Shown: positions 1 through 7,420, numbered from the stretch's first letter. The stretch is 13,152 bases of DNA from Flavobacterium sp. (GCA_030152225.1 JASLHL010000200.1:1-13152), one strand, 5' to 3'. Program-made: numbers and translations. The notes: a model not told the origin generated them from the sequence alone.

Positions 1-110
1 AATTGATCTACTCCAAAGTACACTGAATCCGCTCCGTTGTCAATTGCAGCTTGCAATGATTCGAAGTTTCCAGCGGGAGCCATCAATTCAACTCTTCCTG
101 AAACTGTCAT
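1..110 (-). CDS. U32-family peptidase / TrhP-like protein, N-terminal fragment (gene leaves the window)
   Basis: Reading the minus strand from the ATG at 110 gives 36 codons. They include ELMAPAGNFESLQAAIDNGA and DSVYFGV, the characteristic N-terminal beta-strand and helix of U32 peptidases (the YegQ/RlhA/TrhP group). Known for the family: members named TrhP use prephenate to hydroxylate U34 of tRNAs, others (RlhA) modify 23S rRNA, and some are annotated as collagenase-like proteases. Which subgroup this is cannot be told from 36 residues. The start lies 13 nt after the trhO stop on the same strand, so the two genes are very likely co-transcribed. The rest of the gene, including any Fe-S cysteines and C-terminal barrel, is outside the window. 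The family call is firm; the substrate is not. Confidence 0.85.
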   Translation of the reverse strand, partial: MTVSGRVELMAPAGNFESLQAAIDNGADSVYFGVDQ

Positions 111-123
111 AGCTTATCTATTT

Positions 124-1482
124 TTAATCTAAAATTTTAAAAATTTGATCGTTTTTACGCACGCGGAAGTTTAATTCCATTGTCATGCGATCACCCACAT
201 TTGCCACAGCAACTTCTTGTCCATTCACCAACATTTTCTCTAACACTAAACGCTCATCTCCTGTTGTTGGTCCTATAATGGCAATCTTATCGCCCAATTG
301 TACCGCTTTTTCCATCTCAAATTGTCCCACACCCGCTTTGGTAAAATAGTGTTGAACTGTTCCCACAAGTTGCTTGCGCTCTGCTTGTTTTTTGCGAATT
401 TGAGTCACTGTACTCACCTTCACTGGTTGAATTTCAGCTGTTCCATCCACGTCTTTCTTGAATTTTAAAGACTCTGAACGCCCTTTTTTGAAGATTAAAT
501 TCCCTTTTTGGACGCCTTTTCTCAGTGCTTTTTGCTCTTCAACAGGCAGTTGAATCACCTCTAAACACGCATTCGAACAACAACCATGCATCGTTTCAGC
601 ACATTCATCACATTGAATAAATAACAAATGGCACGCTTCGTTTGCACAATTTACGTGTACATCACAAGGTTTTCCGCATTGGTGGCAGTTGGCAATCACA
701 TCATCCGTAATACGCTCACCCAAACGGTGATCGAATACAAAGTTCTTTCCAATGAATTTACTCTCTAATCCTTCGGCTTTCACTTGACGGGTATATTCAA
801 TGATTCCTCCTTCTAATTGGTACACATTCTTGAAGCCGTGGTGCTTGAAATAAGCCGATGCTTTTTCACAGCGAATTCCTCCCGTACAATACATCAACAG
901 GTTTTTCTCCTCTTTGATTTCTTCTAACTGATCTTTGATTATTGGCAGCGACTCGCGGAACGTATCCACATCTGGTGTAATTGCCCCCACGAAATGTCCA
1001 ACTTCACTCTCATAGTGATTGCGGAAATCTACAACAATCGTATTGGGATCTTCCAATAAGTCGTTAAATTCATTGGCTTTTAAGTGGATTCCTTTATTGG
1101 TTACGTCAAACGTATCATCATTCAATCCGTCGGCAACAATTTTATTTCTAACTTTTACAGTTAGCTTTAAGAAGGATAAGTCATCCTGTTCCACAGCAAC
1201 ATTGAGGCGAATACCCTTCATGAAATCATAGGCTTCTAAGGTGTCTCTAAATGCTTCGAACTTCGAGGCAGGTACAGACATTTGTGCATTGATCCCTTCA
1301 TGGGCTACGTAAGTACGACCAAGGGCGTCTAACGCATTCCATGCTAAGAATAAATCATCTCTAAATTGTTGTGGGTTTTCGATTTTGGCATACGCATAGA
1401 AAGACAAAGTCAAGCGGTTTTCCCCGGCTTGTTCAATAAGTTCTGCTCTTTCTTCTGCGCTTAATGTGTTATACAGTTGCAT
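124..1482 (-). CDS. trhO: tRNA uridine(34) hydroxylase TrhO (rhodanese-domain protein) with a C-terminal barrel extension
   Basis: This 452-residue protein belongs to the TrhO/YceA (UPF0176) family, which uses O2 to form 5-hydroxyuridine at the tRNA wobble base, in the cytoplasm. Visible order: an N-terminal acylphosphatase-like domain (about 1-125, with GRTYVAHEGINAQMSVP); a rhodanese domain (about 130-235) with VDFRNHYESEVGHF and the active-site loop YCTGGIRCEK, catalytic Cys199; a cysteine-rich stretch (about 266-306) with paired Cys residues that probably bind metal; a charged linker; and a tail (about 365-452) that reads like a small beta-barrel. E. coli TrhO is about 350 residues, so the tail is additional. 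An upstream in-frame ATG at 1620 was rejected because it lies inside the kup terminator and its reading covers the trhO promoter; the ATG at 1482 begins the conserved sequence. It heads an operon with the U32 gene. Confidence 0.93.
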   Translation of the reverse strand: MQLYNTLSAEERAELIEQAGENRLTLSFYAYAKIENPQQFRDDLFLAWNALDALGRTYVAHEGINAQMSVPASKFEAFRDTLEAYDFMKGIRLNVAVEQDDLSFLKLTVKVRNKIVADGLNDDTFDVTNKGIHLKANEFNDLLEDPNTIVVDFRNHYESEVGHFVGAITPDVDTFRESLPIIKDQLEEIKEEKNLLMYCTGGIRCEKASAYFKHHGFKNVYQLEGGIIEYTRQVKAEGLESKFIGKNFVFDHRLGERITDDVIANCHQCGKPCDVHVNCANEACHLLFIQCDECAETMHGCCSNACLEVIQLPVEEQKALRKGVQKGNLIFKKGRSESLKFKKDVDGTAEIQPVKVSTVTQIRKKQAERKQLVGTVQHYFTKAGVGQFEMEKAVQLGDKIAIIGPTTGDERLVLEKMLVNGQEVAVANVGDRMTMELNFRVRKNDQIFKILD

Positions 1483-1552
1483 GCTATATAAATTTAAGTG
1501 TAGAATAAATAAAAAAACGAAATGAAATTCTAAATGGAAGAATTTCAAGGTG

Positions 1553-1582
1553 CAAAGATACGCTTTTGATTTAAAAAACAAA
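1553..1582 (-). promoter_or_regulatory. Bacteroidota-type promoter for trhO
   Basis: On the minus strand TTTG (1582-1579), an 18-nt spacer and TATCTTTG (1560-1553) match the Bacteroidota -33/-7 consensus TTTG-N19-TAnnTTTG. Transcription would start near 1547, giving a leader of about 65 nt before the ATG at 1482. Confidence 0.75.
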
Positions 1583-1593
1583 TACCCTAAAAC

Positions 1594-1625
1594 AAAAAAC
1601 TGACGTATATCACTATACATCAGTT
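1594..1625 (-). terminator. Rho-independent terminator of kup
   Basis: On the minus strand AACTGATGTATA (1625-1614) pairs with TATACGTCAGTT (1609-1598) through 12 positions with one G-U pair and a GTGA tetraloop. A run of six T (1599-1594) overlaps the end of the stem. It lies 20 nt past the kup stop codon, immediately before the trhO promoter. Confidence 0.85.
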
Positions 1626-1645
1626 CTTTATAAAATTATACCTTT

Positions 1646-3619
1646 TTATTCTAAACGCTTCAAAGGTAAGTCTTCAATAGGATTAATTATCAGCGGAAAA
1701 CGCTCCACTTTTACGGCACTACTATCCAAACCGAAGGCCTTTTCTTCTGAGAGTGATATCTTTTTCAAGAAATCATAGAGGTCGAGAATAATTTTCTCTT
1801 TCATTGGTAGATCATTATCATACGACAACTCTTTTTCAATGAGTACATACTCAAAATCACCAATGGCATCAATTTTATGCAGGGATTCATAACGGGTTGT
1901 AATATCAATTTCGCCTTGATGCATTAATTCAGTAACAACTTGCTTCATCAATACATTGATTCGTTGTTCGTTGCGGAAGCCCAGATAGAAGTCGACGCGT
2001 AAAATATTTTGATTCGCCCCGTATTTGACGACTTTATATTCTAGTTTATAAGGTTCATCAACCACATTAACGTGCACAAACCAATAATTATCTGCGCGTT
2101 TTGGACGGCGATTGATAATGGAGAACATTGCTTTATACTCCACTTTAGATGGGTTATAGGCATTGGTTAAATACACTAAGTTTGTCACGTATTTGGGCAT
2201 GGTTTGATCCTGACTCAAATCGGTTAAGATCTCTTGATAATCGACGATATTCACTAAATCGGTATAATTGCGTCTGATTTTCTTTCCGAGGTAATTGACG
2301 GTCATCACTGCAGCTAAGATTCCCGCGATAAACACCGTAACGTAACCACCATGGGAGAACTTCTGTACATTGGAGATAAAAAATGAGACTTCAATAGTTA
2401 GGTAGACGATTTCCACCAAGATAATCAAAATCAGTGGTACGCGTTTTAGCACCATGAAATAGCCTAACAAAATAGTAGTCATAATCATACACAACGTAAT
2501 GGCTAACCCATAGGCAGCCTCCATATTTCCAGATTCTCTAAAGTGTAAAACCACAAAAACACAGCCGATAAAAAGTAAAAAGTTTACAGAAGGTATATAC
2601 AATTGTCCGCGTATATTCGTAGGAAATTTCACGCGTATTTTAGGCCATAAATTCAGGCGAATCGCTTCGTTAATCAAGGTAAATGATCCGCTGATCAAGG
2701 CTTGAGAAGCGATGACAGCTGCTAGAGTTGCGATACCAATTCCAAAAGGCAAAAACCAGTCAGGCATGACCAAATAAAAAGGATTGGCTGGCTGATCCGA
2801 ATTTGGAGTTAAATCCACTAGCGTTTTACCTGCATGTTCGATCAACAAAGCCCCTTGTCCAAAGTAACTCAATACCAACATCGTTTTGACAAACACCCAG
2901 CTAATACGGATGTTTTTTATTCCACAATGTCCTAAATCGCTGTACAAAGCCTCGGCACCTGTGGTACATAAAAACACAAATCCCAGCACCAAATATCCTT
3001 CGGAATGAATGGTCAACAGGTGAAACGCATAGTATGGATTTAAGGCTCTCAGCACACTTAAATTATCAATTAAGTGACTAAATCCCAACACACCTAGCAT
3101 CAAGAACCAAATCATCATCATAGGACCAAAAAACTTTCCGATGGTGCGTGTCCCAAATTGTTGAATAAAGAAAATACCCATCAATATTCCAATAACAATG
3201 GGAATCGTAGCCAGCTCTGGTTTGTATATTTTCAATCCCTCTACGGCAGAGGAAATAGAAATAGGTGGTGTTATAATCCCATCGGCTAATAAAGCACTTC
3301 CTCCAATAATCGCAGGTACGATAAGCCAGGGTTTCTTGAGCTTTTTCACCAAGGTAAAGAGCGAAAAGATTCCTCCTTCTCCGTTGTTATCTGCTTTTAA
3401 AGTAAGAAAGACATATTTAACTGTCGTTTGTAAAGTTAACGTCCAAAAAACACAAGAAATGGCACCTAAAACAACTTCTTCACGAATAACTTCACGTCCC
3501 ATAATCGCCTTCATTACATAAAGAGGAGAGGTTCCTATATCGCCATAAATAATTCCAAGTGTGACTAATAAGGTTCCTAAGGTTACGCGGTCTAAATGCG
3601 TGGTTTTCGATTGTGACAT
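1646..3619 (-). CDS. kup: KUP-family potassium uptake protein
   Basis: A 657-residue integral membrane protein of the KUP/HAK/KT family, which imports K+, usually with protons, across the inner membrane. The family signature is at the N-terminus: GTLLVTLGIIYGDIGTSPLY (residues 15-34). About twelve hydrophobic segments follow to near residue 450, including the conserved stretch around FVFLCTTGAEALYSDLGHCG. The C-terminal 200 residues are soluble and cytoplasmic, as in other members. Length fits the family (E. coli Kup 622). The ATG at 3619 directly precedes the conserved domain. It is transcribed as a single gene: its promoter lies upstream (3683-3716) and a strong terminator follows. It is divergent from recA, with no evident functional link. 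No truncation or missing segment was noticed. Confidence 0.96.
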   Translation of the reverse strand: MSQSKTTHLDRVTLGTLLVTLGIIYGDIGTSPLYVMKAIMGREVIREEVVLGAISCVFWTLTLQTTVKYVFLTLKADNNGEGGIFSLFTLVKKLKKPWLIVPAIIGGSALLADGIITPPISISSAVEGLKIYKPELATIPIVIGILMGIFFIQQFGTRTIGKFFGPMMMIWFLMLGVLGFSHLIDNLSVLRALNPYYAFHLLTIHSEGYLVLGFVFLCTTGAEALYSDLGHCGIKNIRISWVFVKTMLVLSYFGQGALLIEHAGKTLVDLTPNSDQPANPFYLVMPDWFLPFGIGIATLAAVIASQALISGSFTLINEAIRLNLWPKIRVKFPTNIRGQLYIPSVNFLLFIGCVFVVLHFRESGNMEAAYGLAITLCMIMTTILLGYFMVLKRVPLILIILVEIVYLTIEVSFFISNVQKFSHGGYVTVFIAGILAAVMTVNYLGKKIRRNYTDLVNIVDYQEILTDLSQDQTMPKYVTNLVYLTNAYNPSKVEYKAMFSIINRRPKRADNYWFVHVNVVDEPYKLEYKVVKYGANQNILRVDFYLGFRNEQRINVLMKQVVTELMHQGEIDITTRYESLHKIDAIGDFEYVLIEKELSYDNDLPMKEKIILDLYDFLKKISLSEEKAFGLDSSAVKVERFPLIINPIEDLPLKRLE

Positions 3620-3682
3620 CTCAAATTATTTTTTAAGTAACTAAATTGTCTAAGCTCAATTTTTTTACATTTTTTGTTGTTA

Positions 3683-3716
3683 CAAAGGTATAAACTAAGA
3701 CCATACGAACTTCAAA
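3683..3716 (-). promoter_or_regulatory. Probable promoter for kup
   Basis: On the minus strand TACCTTTG (3690-3683) is an exact match to the -7 element TAnnTTTG. The nearest TTTG (3716-3713) is 22 nt upstream, longer than the usual 19, so the -33 assignment is less sure. The leader to the ATG at 3619 would be about 60 nt. Confidence 0.6.
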
Positions 3717-3729
3717 TTCAATGTGAAAT

Positions 3730-3754
3730 TTACAAGCAAAGCCTTGCTTTGTAA
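3730..3754. repeat. Imperfect inverted repeat in the kup-recA intergenic region
   Basis: TTACAAGCAA (3730-3739) and TTGCTTTGTAA (3744-3754) pair over ten base pairs with a single bulged base and an AGCC loop. It lies just upstream of the kup promoter on the minus strand. It could be an operator or a hairpin in a transcript; nothing in the sequence decides between them. Confidence 0.4.
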
Positions 3755-3817
3755 TTAATTATTAATTTTTCAAGGTGTATTTTTATTTTTTTCCTAGTAG
3801 GAATGCGGATCTATTAA

Positions 3818-3955
3818 AAAAACAACACGGTAAATCAAGGAGAATTAGTACAAATTTTAACTATTTCACCTCTCCTACGCCTTGTGATTGTTTTTTTTAC
3901 AGCAGGTTATTGGGCTTGGCTCAGTGAAGATGATTTTTTCGAGCAATCAAAATAA
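3818..3955 (+). other. Orphan open frame in the kup-recA gap, no start codon seen
   Basis: Between a TAA at 3815-3817 and a TAA at 3953-3955 there are 45 uninterrupted codons. Their second half reads like protein: a hydrophobic segment (ILTISPLLRLVIVFF, then TAGYWAW) followed by the acidic tail LSEDDFFEQSK. No ATG is in frame after the first stop; an ATG at 3803 in the same frame meets the stop after four codons. It could be a decayed remnant, a tiny membrane peptide using a rare start, or chance in AT-rich DNA. I do not recognise it. I see nothing else gene-like in the 436 bp between kup and recA. Confidence 0.2.
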
Positions 3956-3962
3956 CTTTTTT

Positions 3963-3979
3963 TGCTACAATTTGTAGCA
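3963..3979. promoter_or_regulatory. Perfect 17-bp palindrome upstream of recA, candidate operator
   Basis: TGCTACAA (3963-3970), a single central T, then TTGTAGCA (3972-3979) form a perfect dyad ending 76 nt before the recA ATG. Its size and symmetry fit a dimeric repressor or activator site. Control of recA by an SOS-type regulator is the natural guess, but the motif is not one I can assign to a known regulator. The recA promoter itself is unclear: TATTTTTA at 4007-4014 is the best -7 candidate, without a good -33 element. Confidence 0.5.
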
Positions 3980-4055
3980 TTCTTTATATCAAGCAATAAT
4001 CTATGGTATTTTTATCTTATTTTTACATCAGTTAAGAATCAATACTTCAAAAAAA

Positions 4056-5063
4056 ATGAGTGCAGATAAAGAAGCTAAATTAAAAGCCTTACAGCTAACA
4101 TTAGATAAATTAGACAAAACCTACGGAAAAGGAACGGTAATGAAATTGGGAGATACAGCTGTGGAAGAAGTTGAAGTCATCTCTTCTGGTTCACTAGGTG
4201 TAGACTTAGCTTTAGGTGTAAGTGGATATCCGAAAGGAAGAATTATTGAAATTTATGGTCCTGAATCATCAGGAAAGACAACCCTAACATTACATGCGAT
4301 TGCTGAAGCGCAAAAAGCAGGAGGAATTGCGGCATTTATTGATGCAGAGCATGCCTTCGATCGTTTTTATGCACAGAAATTAGGTGTTGACATTGACAAT
4401 TTAATTATTTCTCAACCAGATAATGGGGAACAAGCATTAGAAATTGCGGAAAACTTAATTCGGTCAGGTGCGATCGACATTGTTGTTATTGACTCTGTTG
4501 CGGCATTAACTCCAAAAGGGGAAATCGAAGGTGATATGGGTGATTCTAAAATGGGATTACACGCGCGTTTGATGTCTCAAGCGTTGAGAAAGTTAACATC
4601 AACCATTAGTAAAACAAATTGTACAGTGTTCTTCATTAACCAATTACGCGATAAAATTGGTGTAATGTTCGGAAGTCCTGAAACAACAACTGGGGGTAAC
4701 GCCTTAAAATTCTACGCTTCTGTACGTATTGATATTCGTCGTTCTACGCAAATTAAGGATGGTGAAAATGTAATTGGTAACCGTACTAAAGTAAAAATTG
4801 TAAAAAATAAAGTTGCACCTCCTTTCCGTACTGCCGAATTTGACATTATGTATGGAGAAGGTATTTCTAAAGTTGGTGAAGTACTAGACTTAGCCGTAGA
4901 TTATGAAATCGTGAAGAAAAGCGGTTCTTGGTTTAGCTATGGAGATACAAAATTAGGGCAAGGTAGAGATGCTGTTAAATCTTTGATTAAAGACAATCCA
5001 GAACTAATGGACGAGTTAGAACAAAAAATTAAAGAAGAAATCAAAAATAGAGAAGCACAATAA
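4056..5063 (+). CDS. recA: Recombinase RecA
   Basis: 335 residues, the normal RecA length. It forms ATP-dependent filaments on single-stranded DNA, pairs homologous strands and triggers self-cleavage of SOS repressors, in the cytoplasm. Seen in order: a short N-terminal helix for protomer contacts; Walker [10 protein letters not shown] (68-76); the IDAEHAFD segment (about 95-102); Walker [10 protein letters not shown] (143-151); the [10 protein letters not shown] loop; and the DNA-binding L2 loop with [19 protein letters not shown] (206-224). The C-terminal tail is acidic and lysine-rich, as usual. The start ATG at 4056 gives the standard N-terminus; the A-rich sequence before it replaces a Shine-Dalgarno site, as is common in this phylum. 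It is transcribed alone, with a terminator 20-50 nt after its stop and a perfect palindrome upstream. Confidence 0.99.
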   Translation: MSADKEAKLKALQLTLDKLDKTYGKGTVMKLGDTAVEEVEVISSGSLGVDLALGVSGYPKGRIIEIYGPESSGKTTLTLHAIAEAQKAGGIAAFIDAEHAFDRFYAQKLGVDIDNLIISQPDNGEQALEIAENLIRSGAIDIVVIDSVAALTPKGEIEGDMGDSKMGLHARLMSQALRKLTSTISKTNCTVFFINQLRDKIGVMFGSPETTTGGNALKFYASVRIDIRRSTQIKDGENVIGNRTKVKIVKNKVAPPFRTAEFDIMYGEGISKVGEVLDLAVDYEIVKKSGSWFSYGDTKLGQGRDAVKSLIKDNPELMDELEQKIKEEIKNREAQ

Positions 5064-5084
5064 AACGTGCTTGAACCTAAAAGG

Positions 5085-5114
5085 GCCTCATCACATTCGT
5101 TTTGAGGCTTTTTT
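5085..5114 (+). terminator. Rho-independent terminator of recA
   Basis: GCCTCA (5085-5090) pairs with TGAGGC (5103-5108) around a 12-nt loop, which may pair a little further (A-T pairs), followed by six T (5109-5114). The opposite strand has only a short T run (CCTTTTAGG), so termination of the convergent small gene there is less certain. Confidence 0.8.
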
Positions 5115-5116
5115 AT

Positions 5117-5410
5117 TTAATAGAAGAGTAACACCGCCCAAGAGGATATATAAGCTCCACAGACCAATACAACCAAACTGATCCAATCTGCCCATTGAAT
5201 TTCTTTCTTCTTACTTGTACTCCACTGATAGCATAGGATACACAAATACAAACCAATATACACTTGCAAAAAATAATACGTATAAACGATCGCATAGGCG
5301 CTCCAAATAGTATCACGCAACAAGAAGAAAAGCCCCCAACTTAGTAAAATAGGCATATTAAGCCAAAAGCATTGAATAAAAAGGCGTTGTAAAAAAAATC
5401 TAATTTGCAT
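5117..5410 (-). CDS. Small hypothetical membrane protein
   Basis: 97 residues from the ATG at 5410 (MQIRFFLQRLF...). A GTG at 5428 in the same frame would add six residues and cannot be excluded. About three hydrophobic segments are visible: MPILLSWGLFFLL, a Tyr-rich segment (AIVYTYYFLQVYIGLYLCIL) and ISLVVLVCGAYISSWAVLLF. A short Lys-rich loop (STSKKKEIQWAD) lies between the last two. It is probably an inner membrane protein. I do not recognise a family. It follows the acyltransferase gene by 68 nt on the same strand with no clear terminator between them, so both may lie on one transcript. Its stop codon abuts the recA terminator. No function can be stated. Confidence 0.6.
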   Translation of the reverse strand: MQIRFFLQRLFIQCFWLNMPILLSWGLFFLLRDTIWSAYAIVYTYYFLQVYIGLYLCILCYQWSTSKKKEIQWADWISLVVLVCGAYISSWAVLLFY

Positions 5411-5478
5411 GGTATGCTGTTTAATCACACCTTCTGTTTAAACAAAAAAAATACCAAAATAGGTTTATATAGTAAATA

Positions 5479-6261
5479 TCACGAATTTACTATTGAATTA
5501 ATTTCCTTTTTAGTTCGATTTTCTTCCCAAGAGAAAACTTGTTCCCAAACCGCTTGATGGGCTTTATCTTTGAGGTCTTTTTTATTTTCTTGGCTACAAC
5601 CTGCAGTAATAATTGGTGGTAGAATTACAACGGGTACATTGCCTGGTTTTCCGATCCCCCATTGAAAGGGGAAATAGTATTTTAAATACCCTATCGCAAT
5701 AGGTACAATTGGAATCTGATGATCAATAGCCAAGCGAAAAGCACCATCTTTAAAACTATCAAGCACCACCCTTCGATCATCAGGAACGCCTCCTTCAGGA
5801 AAAATACAAATACTCAATCCTTTGTTCAACTTCTTTTGCGCACTTTCAAACACCTGATATCTGCTCTTCGAATCCTTTCGATCCACCAAGATACAAGTCT
5901 TCTTGTAGAAAAAACCAAAGATTGGCAACTTAGCCAACTCCTTTTTACCCACAAAAACAAAAGGATTGTCTTTAACTAAGATCAACATCATCATGATATC
6001 CATCATTGAGGTATGGTTGGCAATAAACATATAACTTTTGCCTTTTTCTAGGGCATAAGCAGATTCAATCTCAATCGACATCCCCATCCCGTAAAACGTC
6101 AACTTCGCCCATAAACGCGCCACTTTAAAAAAAGTAGGGTAGGTCGAATCAGACCAAATAGTTGCTAAAAGCAAAGGAGACAACAACAGGATTACGATAA
6201 GCATCCACAGATAAAACCACGAACGCCATAATACGCTGAAAAAGGTGCGAATATATTTCAT
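5479..6261 (-). CDS. 1-acyl-sn-glycerol-3-phosphate acyltransferase (PlsC family)
   Basis: 260 residues. It transfers an acyl chain to lysophosphatidic acid, or a related lysolipid, at the inner face of the cytoplasmic membrane during phospholipid synthesis. Seen: an N-terminal hydrophobic anchor (about residues 15-37); the catalytic NHTSMMD motif (82-88, pattern H-x4-D); a second block around FFYKKTCILVDRKDSKSR; the FPEGG motif (154-158) that binds the glycerol phosphate; and the fourth block IPIVPIAIGY. All four acyltransferase blocks are present, so it should be active. The start was set at the ATG at 6261 (MKYIRTFF), typical of relatives; an ATG at 6273 adds four residues and is also possible. 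Substrate preference (lysophosphatidate versus a lipid such as ornithine lipid precursor) cannot be read from the sequence. It is divergent from trpS. Confidence 0.9.
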   Translation of the reverse strand: MKYIRTFFSVLWRSWFYLWMLIVILLLSPLLLATIWSDSTYPTFFKVARLWAKLTFYGMGMSIEIESAYALEKGKSYMFIANHTSMMDIMMMLILVKDNPFVFVGKKELAKLPIFGFFYKKTCILVDRKDSKSRYQVFESAQKKLNKGLSICIFPEGGVPDDRRVVLDSFKDGAFRLAIDHQIPIVPIAIGYLKYYFPFQWGIGKPGNVPVVILPPIITAGCSQENKKDLKDKAHQAVWEQVFSWEENRTKKEINSIVNS

Positions 6262-6295
6262 TAAACAATGCATTTTAATATTGCATGAAGTCCTT

Positions 6296-6303
6296 CAAAA
6301 ATA
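6296..6303 (-). promoter_or_regulatory. Candidate -7 element for the PlsC-type gene
   Basis: On the minus strand TATTTTTG (6303-6296) matches TAnnTTTG. Only a partial -33 (TTGG at 6328-6325, spacer 21) is seen. The leader would be about 16 nt to the ATG at 6273 or 28 nt to the ATG at 6261. Confidence 0.45.
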
Positions 6304-6367
6304 AAAAATAAAGGGATGTTAAACCAAGGAAAAAGAAAAAAAGAAATAACAGTACTTCCAAAAACGC

Positions 6368-6375
6368 TATCTTTG
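6368..6375 (+). promoter_or_regulatory. -7 promoter element of trpS
   Basis: TATCTTTG is an exact TAnnTTTG match, 25 nt before the trpS ATG. No TTTG is present at the usual -33 position. The short leader leaves no room for a T-box or an attenuator with a leader peptide. Confidence 0.6.
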
Positions 6376-6400
6376 TTGTTATTATATATACAAACACGCA

Positions 6401-7381
6401 ATGGCTAAAATTCTAACAGGAGTTCAAAGTACAGGAACTCCACACTTAGGGAATCTCTTAGGCGCAATTCTACCTGCAGTAGAAATGGCCAACAACAAAG
6501 AGAATGAGTCTTTTATATTTATTGCGAATTTACATTCAGCAACGCAAATAAAAGATGCAAAAACATTACAGGAAAACACCTATAGTGTTGCGGCTACTTG
6601 GCTTGCTTGTGGTTTAGATGTTAATCATGTAACTTTTTACCGCCAGTCCGACGTACCGCAAACGACTGAGCTAAGTTGGTACTTAAGTTGCTTTTTTCCT
6701 TTCCAACGTTTAACATTAGCACACTCTTTCAAAGATAAAGCAGAAGTGCTCTCTGATGTGAACGCAGGATTATTTACCTATCCGATGCTGATGGCTGCGG
6801 ATATTTTATTGAATGATGCTAATTTTGTTCCTGTAGGAAAAGATCAGTTACAACACCTGGAAATTACCCGTGATGTAGCCGCTCGATTTAATCATCAAAT
6901 GGGGGAAACCTTTGTTTTACCCGATGCAAAAATTTCAGAAGAGGTAATGATTGTACCTGGATTAGACGGTAATAAAATGAGTAAATCCAGAAACAACATT
7001 ATCAATATTTTCGAAAACGATAAAACACTTCGCAAACAAGTAATGAGTATTGAGACGGATAGCACCCCGCTTGAAGAACCCAAAAATCCAGACACTTGCA
7101 ATGTGTATACGATTTACAAGCTATTGGCTACTCCAGAGCAAAATGCGCAAATGCGTGCTAAATACGAAGGAGGGAACTACGGTTATGGACATGCGAAACA
7201 AGAGCTATACGAACTAATCGTGGAGAAATACCAAGGAATAAGAGAAAAGTACGACTACTATATCAATAACTTAGAAGAAGTAGATCGCTTATTAGCGATA
7301 GGCGCTGCAAAAGCAGGAGAAGTTGCCAATGCGACACTAAATCGAGTAAGAGAAAAACTAGGCTATAACACCGTAAAATAA
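6401..7381 (+). CDS. trpS: Tryptophan--tRNA ligase
   Basis: 326 residues, the usual size of bacterial TrpRS. This class Ic synthetase activates tryptophan with ATP and loads it on tRNA-Trp, in the cytoplasm as a dimer. Seen: the N-terminal GVQSTGTPHLGNLLGA stretch, whose TPHLGN (13-18) is the HIGH-equivalent ATP motif; the conserved DILLNDANFVPVGKDQLQHL (residues 134-153), which shapes the tryptophan pocket; and the KMSKS loop (192-196) within GLDGNKMSKSRNN. The C-terminal helical region for the anticodon follows. The start at 6401 gives the family N-terminus. It is a single gene with its own -7 element and a strong hairpin after the stop. The 5' region shows no sign of tryptophan-responsive attenuation. 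Confidence 0.98.
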   Translation: MAKILTGVQSTGTPHLGNLLGAILPAVEMANNKENESFIFIANLHSATQIKDAKTLQENTYSVAATWLACGLDVNHVTFYRQSDVPQTTELSWYLSCFFPFQRLTLAHSFKDKAEVLSDVNAGLFTYPMLMAADILLNDANFVPVGKDQLQHLEITRDVAARFNHQMGETFVLPDAKISEEVMIVPGLDGNKMSKSRNNIINIFENDKTLRKQVMSIETDSTPLEEPKNPDTCNVYTIYKLLATPEQNAQMRAKYEGGNYGYGHAKQELYELIVEKYQGIREKYDYYINNLEEVDRLLAIGAAKAGEVANATLNRVREKLGYNTVK

Positions 7382-7384
7382 AAC

Positions 7385-7417
7385 AAAAGCGGGCATTCAA
7401 ACAGGATGCCCGCTTTT
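7385..7417. terminator. Bidirectional terminator between trpS and dprA
   Basis: AAAAGCGGGCAT (7385-7396) and ATGCCCGCTTTT (7406-7417) form a perfect 12-bp stem with a 9-nt loop. Both strands end in a T run, so it can stop trpS and the convergent dprA, whose stop lies at 7421. Confidence 0.88.
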
Positions 7418-7420
7418 ACT

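Noticed and set aside
1019..1231. Short plus-strand frames inside trhO, kup (3198-3521), plsC (5719-5979) and dprA (8319-8510), and minus-strand frames at 5113-5316 and 6895-7101
   Set aside because: All lie antisense to or out of frame with well-supported genes and show no protein-like features of their own.
1483..1620. Upstream extension of trhO by 46 residues to an ATG at 1620
   Set aside because: The extension covers the trhO promoter and its ATG lies inside the kup terminator hairpin; its residues are AT-driven and hydrophobic, unlike the family N-terminus.
6376..6400. T-box or tryptophan attenuator before trpS
   Set aside because: The leader after the -7 element is only about 20 nt, with no stem or Trp-rich leader peptide.
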